Shown: piece by piece, positions 33,334 through 41,397 of the stretch
Layout: the number at the start of each line of letters is the position of its first letter
How positions within the stretch are numbered: the first letter of the stretch is position 1
DNA from: an uncultured Collinsella sp.
GTDB lineage: Bacteria; Actinomycetota; Coriobacteriia; Coriobacteriales; Coriobacteriaceae
DNA length: 64,000 bases
NCBI GenBank assembly: GCA_900541665.1
Contig: UQKV01000004.1
Coordinates: 1 to 64,000, forward strand
Reading direction: 5' to 3'
Notes under the pieces: generated by a model
What the model was told of the DNA's origin: nothing
Databases searched by the model: none
Seen by the model: the letters and a program-made list of their open reading frames with translations, nothing else
Made by a program: the position numbers and the translations under genes

Positions 33334-34671
33334 CTACTTCCCAAATAGCGCACCCAGCAGGCCGCGACGTTTGGGCTTCTCCTCTCGGTAGGAACCCTCG
33401 GCCACCGCTGCCACCTGGCGCGGTTGCTCGCCGTCTCCACGGCGCACGATCTGGTATAGGAACGGCGATTTAACGTATTTGACCTCGATGGGCGTGGCAT
33501 GCACGGTGCTCTCACCGGACAGATGCAGGCTCGGATTGAGCGGCGCCACGACGTGCGTTTCGCGCTTGTCACTAAACACCACCGCGGCCGCGCGGCCCGT
33601 CTGTCCGTTTACGGCAATGCGCACCTGCTCGCCATCGCGGCTGTCCGTCGCCGGACGATCGACAAAGTAGACCGGCACCATCACCAGGCCGTCCTTATGC
33701 TTGCGGGCCTTGCATGCCCACGTGCGGATGCTCTTTTTATTGAGCCCCAGTACAGCCTCAGCGTCGTTGCCCGCAACGTCGAGCGCTAACTTATCAATGA
33801 CCACCTGGTCCTTGGTAGACGCATCGACAGAGACGACGCGGAAGTCGCCTTCCTGCATGGCGGGATCGAACGGACCGACCTTGGCAAAGTCCCATGGCTC
33901 CAAAATGCCCATGAGGCGAACGTCCAGGTAGTTTGCCCTGGGATATGCCCAGTCGAGCACCTCGTAGTACACCAGGGTCTCCTTGCTCAGGCCCTTGCCC
34001 GGGAAGCTCGCCATCATGCGCAGGTCCGCCAGCGCCATGGGGAAGTAGAAGAGCATCATGTCGTTTTGGATCGCATCTTCTACATCGTGCCCGGCAAAGG
34101 CGTCGGGATACTGACGCACCAGCTGCAGCGCGTTGGCACGTGCCTGCTGCGGCGAGATTTCGCAAGGAATACCCTGCCCGGGCACATACTCCGCACCTAC
34201 GCCCATGGTCAGGCGCTTGCTAAACGTCCCCGGCTTGAGCAGGTCGGCAATGCCGATCTTGTTGCCGCAGGACGGGCACTCAAACACGCGCTGGGTCGAC
34301 TCGCCCTCAAAGGACGCACCACAGAAGGGGCAAGGAATGCTCACATGCGTGGCCTCTTGAAACTCCTGCGCCGTGCCGCGATCCTCCCACAGCAGATGTT
34401 CCAGGACCGACTGATTGCGCCAGTACGAATTGAAGAAATACCAGTCCGGGTCCTCCGGGCGCTCGAGTTGCGACACATGTGTGAGCTTGAGCAGTCCATC
34501 CACCACCGTCAACGGCGTATGGCGAATGCCCAAAGCGCTCTTGGGCTCTCCCGCGTCCACCTGCCACGGAATGACCGCACCGCAATAGGCGCACTCAAAG
34601 CTGCGCTTAGCCTGGTGCGAGTACATAGGGCCGCCGCAGTTTTGACATTTAATGGCAAACATCTCGTCCAT
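33334..34671 (-). CDS. Zinc-ribbon protein of unknown function, 445 aa
   Basis: The N-terminus holds a four-cysteine zinc ribbon (CQNC at 9-12, CAYC at 27-30). A second four-cysteine ribbon lies near residue 115 to 140 (CPFC, CPSC). A long alpha/beta region follows with no recognised motif, containing PCEISPQQARANALQLVRQYPDAF and FVDRPATDSRDGEQVRIAVNGQTGRAA. The end is short and basic (EEKPKRRGLLGALFGK). AAAGGAGG precedes ATG 34671; an upstream in-frame start would place the ribosome-binding site inside the gene. Similar proteins are called 'TFIIB-type zinc ribbon-containing' without known function. Confidence 0.65.
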   Translation of the reverse strand: MDEMFAIKCQNCGGPMYSHQAKRSFECAYCGAVIPWQVDAGEPKSALGIRHTPLTVVDGLLKLTHVSQLERPEDPDWYFFNSYWRNQSVLEHLLWEDRGTAQEFQEATHVSIPCPFCGASFEGESTQRVFECPSCGNKIGIADLLKPGTFSKRLTMGVGAEYVPGQGIPCEISPQQARANALQLVRQYPDAFAGHDVEDAIQNDMMLFYFPMALADLRMMASFPGKGLSKETLVYYEVLDWAYPRANYLDVRLMGILEPWDFAKVGPFDPAMQEGDFRVVSVDASTKDQVVIDKLALDVAGNDAEAVLGLNKKSIRTWACKARKHKDGLVMVPVYFVDRPATDSRDGEQVRIAVNGQTGRAAAVVFSDKRETHVVAPLNPSLHLSGESTVHATPIEVKYVKSPFLYQIVRRGDGEQPRQVAAVAEGSYREEKPKRRGLLGALFGK

Positions 34672-34850
34672 GGAAACGTCCTCCTTTGCACAGGGGCTGT
34701 CGACATTAAGTATGTCGAGCAAACAGGCACATGCCCATGCCCATGTGGCCCAAAATGGACCACCCAGGCAGACGAGAAGGCTCGCTCGTTAGCACCGGCA
34801 GACTATTGCTGCATTTTCTGAGCATCGGTGCACGGCGCCCCCGCGCGAGC

Positions 34851-34856
34851 TACACT
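34851..34856 (+). promoter_or_regulatory. Candidate -10 of the cation transporter gene
   Basis: TACACT, 34 bp before ATG 34890; no clear -35. Confidence 0.3.
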
Positions 34857-34889
34857 ATCCCCTTAAACATGATTGTGAGGACGACCGCT

Positions 34890-36071
34890 ATGCTATTTGT
34901 AAATCGGCTGGTACATACGCTTGTTCCCGGCAGCGAGGGCGAGCCGGTCGATGCATCTTGCCGCACTAACGCGGGCTTTGCCGCAAGCCTCATCTGCATT
35001 GGCCTCAACATCACCCTGTGCCTGGCCAAGGGCATCGCGGGCCTGCTCGCCGGTTCCGTCTCCCTCATCGCCGACGCTTTCAACAACCTCTCCGATGCCT
35101 CGAGCAACATCGTGAGCCTGCTCGGGTTCCGCCTTGCCAGCCGCCCGGCAGACGAAGGCCACCCCTATGGCCACGGCCGCTATGAATACCTAGCCGGCCT
35201 ATTCGTCGCCGTCCTGGTTTGCGCCGTCGGCATCAACCTGATTCTCGAGTCGGTCACCAAGATCATCAAGCCCTCGCCCACCGCTTACACGTTTATTTCC
35301 CTTGCGGCACTGGCTACGTCCATGCTCGTTAAGCTCTGGATGGCAGCGTTCAACCGCACGCTGGGCGACCGCATCGACTCGGAGACGCTCATCGCCACGG
35401 CACAGGACTCCAAAAACGACGTCATCACCTCGGGCTCGGTCTTGGTGGCGGCGCTTATTTCGCAGACGACAGGCTTTGACCTCGACGGCTGGGCAGGCCT
35501 GGGTGTGGGCATCTTCATCTGCATCAGCGGCATGGGCCTAGTGCGCGACGCCATCAGCCCGTTGCTGGGGCAAGCGCCCGACCCCAAGCTCGTCCAGGAA
35601 ATCCGCGACAGGATTATGTCGTACCCCCAGGTCCTGGGTACGCACGACCTGATGGTGCACGACTACGGCCCCGGTCGTCAGTTTGCCAGCGCCCACGTGG
35701 AGATGCCCGGCGAGGGCGACGCGTTTGAGCACCACGAGATCCTAGACACCATCGAGCATGATATCAAACGGCAGATGGGCATCGGCATCACGCTGCACTG
35801 CGACCCCATCGCCACCACCGGCGACGACCTGCGCGGCTGGGTCAAGCGCGGCGTTCTGCAGATCGATCCCGCGCTCTCCATCCACGACCTGCACGAGCAC
35901 GACGGGTTCGTTTCGTTTGACCTTGTGCGTCCCGACGGCTTTGACATATCCGACGAGGAGCTGCTGGAGCTCGTCACGCGCATCGTGCACGAGCGCCGGC
36001 CCGACGTCTCGTGCGTCGTTACGTTTGACTCGGGCTTTAGCTCGCCCGACCGTCCGGCCGAGCAGCTGTAG
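34890..36071 (+). CDS. Cation diffusion facilitator (CDF) family transporter
   Basis: CDF proteins export divalent metals such as zinc, iron or manganese in exchange for protons. The 393-residue protein has the family's transmembrane part. Helix II carries the metal site SLIADAFNNLSDASSN (Asp and Asn/Asp pair), and the loop HPYGHGRYEY follows. Helix V carries DSKNDVITSG, the second metal site. A cytoplasmic domain of about 90 residues at about 215-300 (PKLVQEIRDRIMSYPQVLGTHDLMVHDYGPG) is typical, and a further C-terminal extension of about 90 residues is unusual. GTGAGG lies 9 nt before ATG 34890; ATG 34869 is possible. The metal is not clear. Confidence 0.88.
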   Translation: MLFVNRLVHTLVPGSEGEPVDASCRTNAGFAASLICIGLNITLCLAKGIAGLLAGSVSLIADAFNNLSDASSNIVSLLGFRLASRPADEGHPYGHGRYEYLAGLFVAVLVCAVGINLILESVTKIIKPSPTAYTFISLAALATSMLVKLWMAAFNRTLGDRIDSETLIATAQDSKNDVITSGSVLVAALISQTTGFDLDGWAGLGVGIFICISGMGLVRDAISPLLGQAPDPKLVQEIRDRIMSYPQVLGTHDLMVHDYGPGRQFASAHVEMPGEGDAFEHHEILDTIEHDIKRQMGIGITLHCDPIATTGDDLRGWVKRGVLQIDPALSIHDLHEHDGFVSFDLVRPDGFDISDEELLELVTRIVHERRPDVSCVVTFDSGFSSPDRPAEQL

Positions 36072-36083
36072 CCTGTTTAACAG

Positions 36084-37073
36084 CTAGTTTCCCTGCACGC
36101 CCGAGATGCCGTTTTGCAGGGCGTTCCAAGCATCCGTCGCCATGCCGCCCAAGTTCTGCGCGGTGTCGCCCAGGTTCTGGGCCGTATCGCCCAGCTCTTG
36201 TACCTTGTCTCCCAACTCCTGTGCCTTGTTGCTCAAGTCCTCCAGCGTATTGGAGCTCGAGCTGTCGGTACCGCTTTGGCCGTCGGACGAGTTGCCCGAG
36301 CTGTTCTTGTGCGTGAGTTGAATTTCGAGGTTGCCGTTGTCGTTATAGTAGGCAGAAGTAACGACCCAGTTGGCATCGACGACGGGCGTTGAGCCATCAT
36401 CAGTCAGGACCACGGCATTCGAAAGATCGGCGCCGCGCGACTTGAGGAGCTTCTTGGCGTTGGACCAGTACTGCCCCGGAATATCGCTCAGATCGACGGT
36501 GCTAGACGAGGCGGACTCGGTTTGTTCGGCAGCGGTATCGGCCGTTGAACTCCCTCGCTTGTTGAGCATGCCCGACACGATGGCAAACACAACCGACAGC
36601 ACAAAGAAGATCGCCAGTACGATAAGGATCTTCTTGATCACGCTCGACGAACGCGACGGCTTCTTCTCCTCGTCCTCGCCATATTGCGGAATCGACTTGG
36701 GGTACTCGCGATACGGCTCCCGCGACTCGTAGCGAGGCTGCGCCGTGCGAGGCATATACGTCGTCTGCTGAGGCTGCGGAATGGGATTCTGCGGCAGGTC
36801 ATCATAGGGATTCGGCGTCGAGGCGGCATAAGAATCCTGCGGCGCGTAATCAAACGGGTCCGGAGCCGCGTTGCCATAGGGGCCTTGCGAAGATGCAGCG
36901 TAAGAATCCTGCGCCGTGTCGCCATAGCCCATAACCCGGGTGAGCTCGGCAGAAGGCTGCGTCGCCGCGGGATCGGTATAACCGGGGTTGGGAACAACGC
37001 GGGTCGCATCGGCGCTATCGCCAGCCTGCGCGGAACCGTAGCCGCCCATCACGGTTGTCTTGTCCTGATCCAT
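36084..37073 (-). CDS. Single-pass membrane protein with Pro/Gln/Tyr-rich cytoplasmic region
   Basis: The 329-residue protein has a disordered N-terminal half rich in Pro, Gln, Tyr, Ala and Asp with repeated 'DSYAAS' and 'NPYDD' units, and one transmembrane segment at about 148-170. The exterior part contains DIPGQYWSNAKKLLKSRGADLSNAVVLTDDGSTPVV and a Ser-rich linker. It ends in heptad-like repeats (AQELGDKVQELGDTAQNLGDTAQNLGG) suggesting a short coiled coil. I do not recognise the family; the layout suggests a cell-envelope protein. It converges with the transporter upstream on the other strand. Confidence 0.6.
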   Translation of the reverse strand: MDQDKTTVMGGYGSAQAGDSADATRVVPNPGYTDPAATQPSAELTRVMGYGDTAQDSYAASSQGPYGNAAPDPFDYAPQDSYAASTPNPYDDLPQNPIPQPQQTTYMPRTAQPRYESREPYREYPKSIPQYGEDEEKKPSRSSSVIKKILIVLAIFFVLSVVFAIVSGMLNKRGSSTADTAAEQTESASSSTVDLSDIPGQYWSNAKKLLKSRGADLSNAVVLTDDGSTPVVDANWVVTSAYYNDNGNLEIQLTHKNSSGNSSDGQSGTDSSSSNTLEDLSNKAQELGDKVQELGDTAQNLGDTAQNLGGMATDAWNALQNGISGVQGN

Positions 37074-37191
37074 GCAACGATTCCTTTCCGTCGCGCGTGA
37101 GCCTCAAGTTATCCATGCATTCTACCCGCGCAAAAGCCTATGATGGACGGAGCCCGCCGGTATCTACAAGACATGCGCGGGCCTAAGGATC

Positions 37192-37227
37192 AAAAAGCCC
37201 CGCCGGGCCTTGTGGGCGCGGCGGGGC
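37192..37227 (-). terminator. Intrinsic terminator of fhs
   Basis: Minus strand GCCCCGCC / GGCGGGGC (37227-37220 with 37204-37197) is followed by TTTTT (37196-37192). Confidence 0.88.
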
Positions 37228-37252
37228 AAGCAAGCAGCTATGCGCAGCGAGC

Positions 37253-38920
37253 TTAGAACAGGCCGGTGATGTTGCCGTCGTTGTCGACGTCGATGTTCTC
37301 GGCCGCGGGGACCTTGGGCAGGCCCGGCATGGTCAGAACACTGCCAGTCAGTGCGACCACAAAGTGGGCACCGGCGGAAACCTTGAGCTCGCGCACCGTA
37401 ATGCGGAAGTTCTCGGGAGCGCCCAGGGCCTTGGCGTTGTCGCTAAAGCTGTACTGCGTCTTGGCCACGCACACCGGCAGGTTGCCAAAGCCGTTCTCGC
37501 GCAGCTCGGCGAGCTGGCGCTTGGCAGCCGGCGTAAAGTCGACGCCGTCGGCGCGGTAGACCTTGGTGGCAACAGCCTCGAGGGCATCAGCGACATCAGC
37601 GCCGTCCTCATAGGCAAACTTGAGCTCGCTCGGCTGCTCAATCAGACGCATGACCTCATCGGCCAGGTCGAGCGCGCCCTCGCCGCCCTTGGCCCAGACC
37701 TCGGAAAGCTTAACGTTGACGCCGAGCTTCTGGCACTCGGACTCGATGAGCGCAAGCTCGGCCTCGGTGTCCGTCGGGAATCGGTTGATGGCGACCACGC
37801 AGGGCAGACCATAAACGTTCTGGATGTTGTCGACGTGACGCAGCAGGTTGGGCATGCCAGCCTTGAGCGCCTCGAGGTTCTCCTCGTTGAGGTCGGCCTT
37901 GGCGACGCCACCGTTGTACTTCAGCGCACGAGCGGTCGCGACGATCACGACGGCGCTGGGGCGAACGCCCGTCATGCGGCACTTGATGTCGAGGAATTTC
38001 TCGGCGCCCAAATCGGCACCGAAGCCGGCCTCGGTAATGGCGACATCGCCAAAGCGCATCGCCATACGCGTGGCCATGATGGAGTTGCAGCCGTGGGCAA
38101 TGTTGGCGAAGGGACCGCCGTGGACAAACGCGGGCGTACCCTCGAGCGTCTGCACCAGGTTGGGTTTGAGCGCGTCCTTAAGCAACGCGGCCATGGCACC
38201 CTGGGCCTTGAGGTCACGGGCGCGGACGGGCTCGCCGGCAAAGCTGTAGCCGACGACGATCTCGCCCAGGCGCTCCTTGAGGTCGTTGATGCTCGTGGAC
38301 AGGCACAAGATCGCCATGACCTCGGAGGCAACGGTGATATCGAAGCCGTCCTCGCGCGGCACTCCCTGGGCCTTGCCGCCAATGCCATCGATGACATGGC
38401 GCAGCTGACGGTCGTTCATGTCGACAACGCGCTTCCAGGTAATGCGCTTAACGTCGATGCCGAGCTGGTTGCCCTGCTGAATATGGTTGTCGAGCATGGC
38501 GGCCAGCAGGTTGTTGGCGGCACCGATGGCATGGAAGTCACCAGTAAAGTGCAGGTTGATGTCCTCCATGGGGATGACCTGCGCCCAGCCACCGCCGGCG
38601 GCACCGCCCTTGACGCCGAAGACGGGACCGAGCGAAGGCTCACGAAGGGCCACAGCGCTCTTGACGCCACGACGGCGCAGGCCATCGGCCAGACCGATGG
38701 TCGTAGTGGTCTTGCCCTCGCCCGCCGGCGTGGGGTTGATGGCGGTCACGAGGACGAGCTTGGCCTGGTGATCAGTTGGCTCATTGAGCAGAGAGTAGTC
38801 GACCTTAGCCTTGTCGAAGCCGTACGGAATCAGGTGCTTTACGTCGACGCCGGCGTTCTTAGCCACCTCGGTAATGGGCAGCGGCGTGACGGAACGTGCG
38901 ATTTCGATGTCAGTAGGCAT
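37253..38920 (-). CDS. fhs: Formate--tetrahydrofolate ligase
   Basis: The enzyme joins formate to tetrahydrofolate using ATP to give 10-formyl-THF, which FolD/FchA convert to methylene-THF. The 555-residue protein has the P-loop TPAGEGKT at residues 64-71, LREPSLGPVFGVKGGAAGGG, and the family blocks PMEDINLHFTGDFHAI and ITEAGFGADLGAEKF. The start ATG 38920 has GAAAGGA upstream. An extended -10 (TGCTATGCT) lies 41 bp before it. It is monocistronic, ending with a strong terminator, but functionally pairs with folD-fchA at 23.4-24.9 kb. Confidence 0.95.
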   Translation of the reverse strand: MPTDIEIARSVTPLPITEVAKNAGVDVKHLIPYGFDKAKVDYSLLNEPTDHQAKLVLVTAINPTPAGEGKTTTTIGLADGLRRRGVKSAVALREPSLGPVFGVKGGAAGGGWAQVIPMEDINLHFTGDFHAIGAANNLLAAMLDNHIQQGNQLGIDVKRITWKRVVDMNDRQLRHVIDGIGGKAQGVPREDGFDITVASEVMAILCLSTSINDLKERLGEIVVGYSFAGEPVRARDLKAQGAMAALLKDALKPNLVQTLEGTPAFVHGGPFANIAHGCNSIMATRMAMRFGDVAITEAGFGADLGAEKFLDIKCRMTGVRPSAVVIVATARALKYNGGVAKADLNEENLEALKAGMPNLLRHVDNIQNVYGLPCVVAINRFPTDTEAELALIESECQKLGVNVKLSEVWAKGGEGALDLADEVMRLIEQPSELKFAYEDGADVADALEAVATKVYRADGVDFTPAAKRQLAELRENGFGNLPVCVAKTQYSFSDNAKALGAPENFRITVRELKVSAGAHFVVALTGSVLTMPGLPKVPAAENIDVDNDGNITGLF

Positions 38921-38960
38921 GGGCGGTCCTTTCGTTACCGGATGAGAAAAAGACCAATCC

Positions 38961-38969
38961 AGCATAGCA
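38961..38969 (-). promoter_or_regulatory. Extended -10 element of fhs
   Basis: Minus strand TGCTATGCT. A short palindrome ACGGGCG / CGCCCGT (38969-38975, 38990-38996) overlaps the region just upstream. Confidence 0.45.
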
Positions 38970-39051
38970 CGGGCGCGCAACAGTAAAACGCCCGTAACCG
39001 ACGAACGGCGATATGTTTACCCGATGCTCAGCGATAGCCTACAAACCCGTC

Positions 39052-40119
39052 CTAAACGGTCGACTCAATTCCTAAGTGTTCAAAGGTGCGAAGCGTTGCC
39101 TGGCGGCCCTGGGGCGTGCGAATCATCAACCCGCACTGCAACAGATAAGGCTCATAGACATCCTCGAGCGTTCCCGGGTCCTCGCCCACCGCGCTGGCAA
39201 GCGTCGTCAGGCCCACGGCACGGCCGGAGAACGTCTTGGCAAGCGTCTCCAAGATGCGAATATCCATCCAGTCCAGGCCGAGCTCGTCGATCTCGAAGAA
39301 CTCGAGCGCCTGACGGCAGATATCGAGCTCGATAGAACCGTTGCCGCGCACCTGCGCATAGTCGCGCACGCGTTTGAGCAGACGGTTGGCGAGGCGCGGC
39401 GTACCGCGCGAGCGCGAGCCGATCTCGAGCGCGCTGGGATGGTCGATCGTCACGCCCAGGATGGTTGCCGAGCGCGTCACGATCTGGGCGAGCTCCTCGA
39501 CGGTGTAGTAATCCAGACGATACGAGATGCCAAAGCGATCGCGCAGCGGACCCGTGAGCATGCCCGAACGGGTCGTGGCCGCCACCAGCGTAAACTTGGG
39601 AATATCCAGGCGAATCGAGCGCGCCGCCGGGCCCTTACCGATCACGATATCGAGCGCAAAGTCCTCCATCGCGGGATACAGAACTTCCTCGACCGAACGG
39701 TTCAGACGGTGAATCTCGTCGATAAACAGCACGTCACCCGGCTGCAAGTTAGTTAGGATGGCCGCGAGGTCGCCGGTGCGCGCAATAGCGGGGCCGCTCG
39801 TCGTCTTGATCTGAGCGCCCAGCTCGTTGGCGATAACCGTGGCCAGCGTGGTCTTGCCCAGACCCGGAGGGCCCGAGAAGATCACGTGGTCGAGTGTCTC
39901 ACCGCGGCTCTGCGCCGCCTCGATGAGCACGCGCAGGCTCTGCTTGATGTGCTCCTGGCCACAGTAGTCATCCAGGCGCTGGGGACGCAGGGTACGGTCC
40001 ACATCGAGGTCCTCGGGCGTCAGCTCCGAGCCCACCATGCGCTCGCCATGCGCCATGGATGCCGCCGGCGAGTTACCGGGCGTAGCCCACAGGTCCTGAG
40101 AGTCATCGGCTTCCCACAT
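39052..40119 (-). CDS. ruvB: Holliday junction branch-migration helicase RuvB
   Basis: RuvB is the hexameric AAA+ ATPase that moves Holliday junctions in complex with RuvA. The 355-residue protein shows Walker A GPPGLGKT (83-90), Walker B with DEIHRLN (134-140), sensor TTRSGMLTGPLRDRFG, and the C-terminal winged-helix with GLTTLASAVGEDPGTLEDVYEPYLLQ. Its ATG 40119 overlaps the ruvA stop (TGATG), so translation is coupled. It is the third gene of ruvC-ruvA-ruvB. The N-terminus has about 25 extra residues before the usual ERMV. Confidence 0.96.
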   Translation of the reverse strand: MWEADDSQDLWATPGNSPAASMAHGERMVGSELTPEDLDVDRTLRPQRLDDYCGQEHIKQSLRVLIEAAQSRGETLDHVIFSGPPGLGKTTLATVIANELGAQIKTTSGPAIARTGDLAAILTNLQPGDVLFIDEIHRLNRSVEEVLYPAMEDFALDIVIGKGPAARSIRLDIPKFTLVAATTRSGMLTGPLRDRFGISYRLDYYTVEELAQIVTRSATILGVTIDHPSALEIGSRSRGTPRLANRLLKRVRDYAQVRGNGSIELDICRQALEFFEIDELGLDWMDIRILETLAKTFSGRAVGLTTLASAVGEDPGTLEDVYEPYLLQCGLMIRTPQGRQATLRTFEHLGIESTV

Positions 40120-40739
40120 CACGCATCCATTCCGAGTCGCTTAAGCGCCGCGCCGAGCAGATCCTCGACACGCATATTCTGCCCATCATACCCGCTCAGG
40201 GCAACATCGGTCTCCTGCGGGCTAAAGCCCATGGAAAGGAGCGCCGCACGGGCGTCATCGATCGCCGAAGGAGCGGCGGCGGGAACCGGCATCGCAACCT
40301 GGCCGGGGATCACGTCGACCGGCACAAAGCCCTTATCCTTGGCAAAGGTGCTCTTGAGCTCCAGGATCAGACGCTGCGCGGTCTTTTTGCCCACACCGGG
40401 AACCTTGGCCATACCCTTGTCGTCCTCGGCCATCACCAGGGAATACAGCTGTCCCACGGTATAGGTGGAGAGCACGGCAAGCGCCAGGCGCGGGCCAACG
40501 CCCGACACGGACACGAGCCGATCGAACATCGTGCGCTCGTCCTTGGAGGCAAAACCAAAGAGCGTCATGGCATCCTCACGCACCTGCATACGGATATAGA
40601 GGCGCACCTCGCCGCCGGGTGCAGGCAGCGTGGCGGCAGTGCTGCCCGAGATGCCGAGCTCAAAGCCCACGCCCGATACATCGACAACGGCCGAGCTCAT
40701 CGTGGCCTCGACAAGCGTTCCATGGAGCTGGGAGATCAT
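40119..40739 (-). CDS. ruvA: Holliday junction DNA helicase subunit RuvA
   Basis: RuvA binds four-way junctions as a tetramer and loads RuvB. The 206-residue protein has the N-terminal OB fold (MISQLHGTLVEATMSSAVVDVSGVGFEL), two helix-hairpin-helix motifs (LVSVSGVGPRLALAVLS and MAKVPGVGKKTAQRLILELK), and the C-terminal RuvB-binding three-helix part (ARAALLSMGFSPQETDVAL). Its start overlaps the ruvC stop (TGATG) and its stop overlaps the ruvB start. Length is normal. Confidence 0.96.
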   Translation of the reverse strand: MISQLHGTLVEATMSSAVVDVSGVGFELGISGSTAATLPAPGGEVRLYIRMQVREDAMTLFGFASKDERTMFDRLVSVSGVGPRLALAVLSTYTVGQLYSLVMAEDDKGMAKVPGVGKKTAQRLILELKSTFAKDKGFVPVDVIPGQVAMPVPAAAPSAIDDARAALLSMGFSPQETDVALSGYDGQNMRVEDLLGAALKRLGMDA

Positions 40740-41260
40740 CAGTATCCGGTTCCTCTCTGTTGATAGAACTCGCCACCGGTAAGCGCCCGGGTGCGGCTGA
40801 GGTTAACGTGGCAGATGGCGCAGGCCAGGGCATCGGCGGCGTGGTCGGGATGCGGGTCGTGGTCGAGCTGCGTGAGCGTACGAACCATATACGCGACCTG
40901 CCGTTTGTCCGCGGCGCCGGTGCCCACAACAGCCTGCTTAATCTGCATAGGCGTGTACTCGCCAATCTCGAGCGCGCATTCCGAAAGCGCCACGAGTGCA
41001 GCACCGCGGGCATGCGCCGTAGGGATGGCCGAGCGAACGTTGGCGCCAAAGTAAATGCTCTCGATAGCAGCGGTATCGGGTCGATAGCGTTCGACAACAC
41101 CCTTGAGATCGCGGGCGATATGCGACAGGCGCACCGCGAGCGGACTGCCCGCGCTGGTCTCGATACAACCGTAGGCACGGCAGCGAACCTCGCCGCGCCG
41201 CTCCTCGATAATCCCCCAACCTGTATGGGCCAAACCGGGGTCGATACCCAAAATGACCAA
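40739..41260 (-). CDS. ruvC: Holliday junction resolvase RuvC
   Basis: RuvC cuts Holliday junctions symmetrically. The 173-residue protein starts near VILGIDPGLAHTGWG, with the first catalytic Asp7. AIESIYFGANVRSAI (Glu), GTGAADKRQVAYMV and HPDHAADALACAICH carry the remaining acidic residues. I chose TTG 41260 because GGGGAGG lies 5 nt upstream; a further upstream TTG at 41281 would include that site. It heads the ruvCAB operon, with a LexA-type box 56 bp upstream. Confidence 0.93.
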   Translation of the reverse strand: MVILGIDPGLAHTGWGIIEERRGEVRCRAYGCIETSAGSPLAVRLSHIARDLKGVVERYRPDTAAIESIYFGANVRSAIPTAHARGAALVALSECALEIGEYTPMQIKQAVVGTGAADKRQVAYMVRTLTQLDHDPHPDHAADALACAICHVNLSRTRALTGGEFYQQRGTGY

Positions 41261-41315
41261 GCCAACCTCCCCTCGCCACAAGTACGACGCAAGACAATGC
41301 CCCGCGCACTATTCA

Positions 41316-41329
41316 CGAACGTCTGTTCT
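41316..41329 (-). promoter_or_regulatory. LexA (SOS) box upstream of ruvC
   Basis: Minus strand AGAACAGACGTTCG contains GAAC-N4-GTTC with the A-G-A-C centre allowed by the Bacillus-type consensus CGAACRNRYGTTYC. A TATTCT just upstream (41335-41330) could be the -10, so LexA would block the start region. SOS control of ruv genes is well known; here it is inferred from the motif. Confidence 0.6.
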
Positions 41330-41397
41330 AGAATAACACAACGGGGCCAAGATGCTTAGTTGAAGTATCGGGGTTGGGAGCGAATCCCATCCCATAG

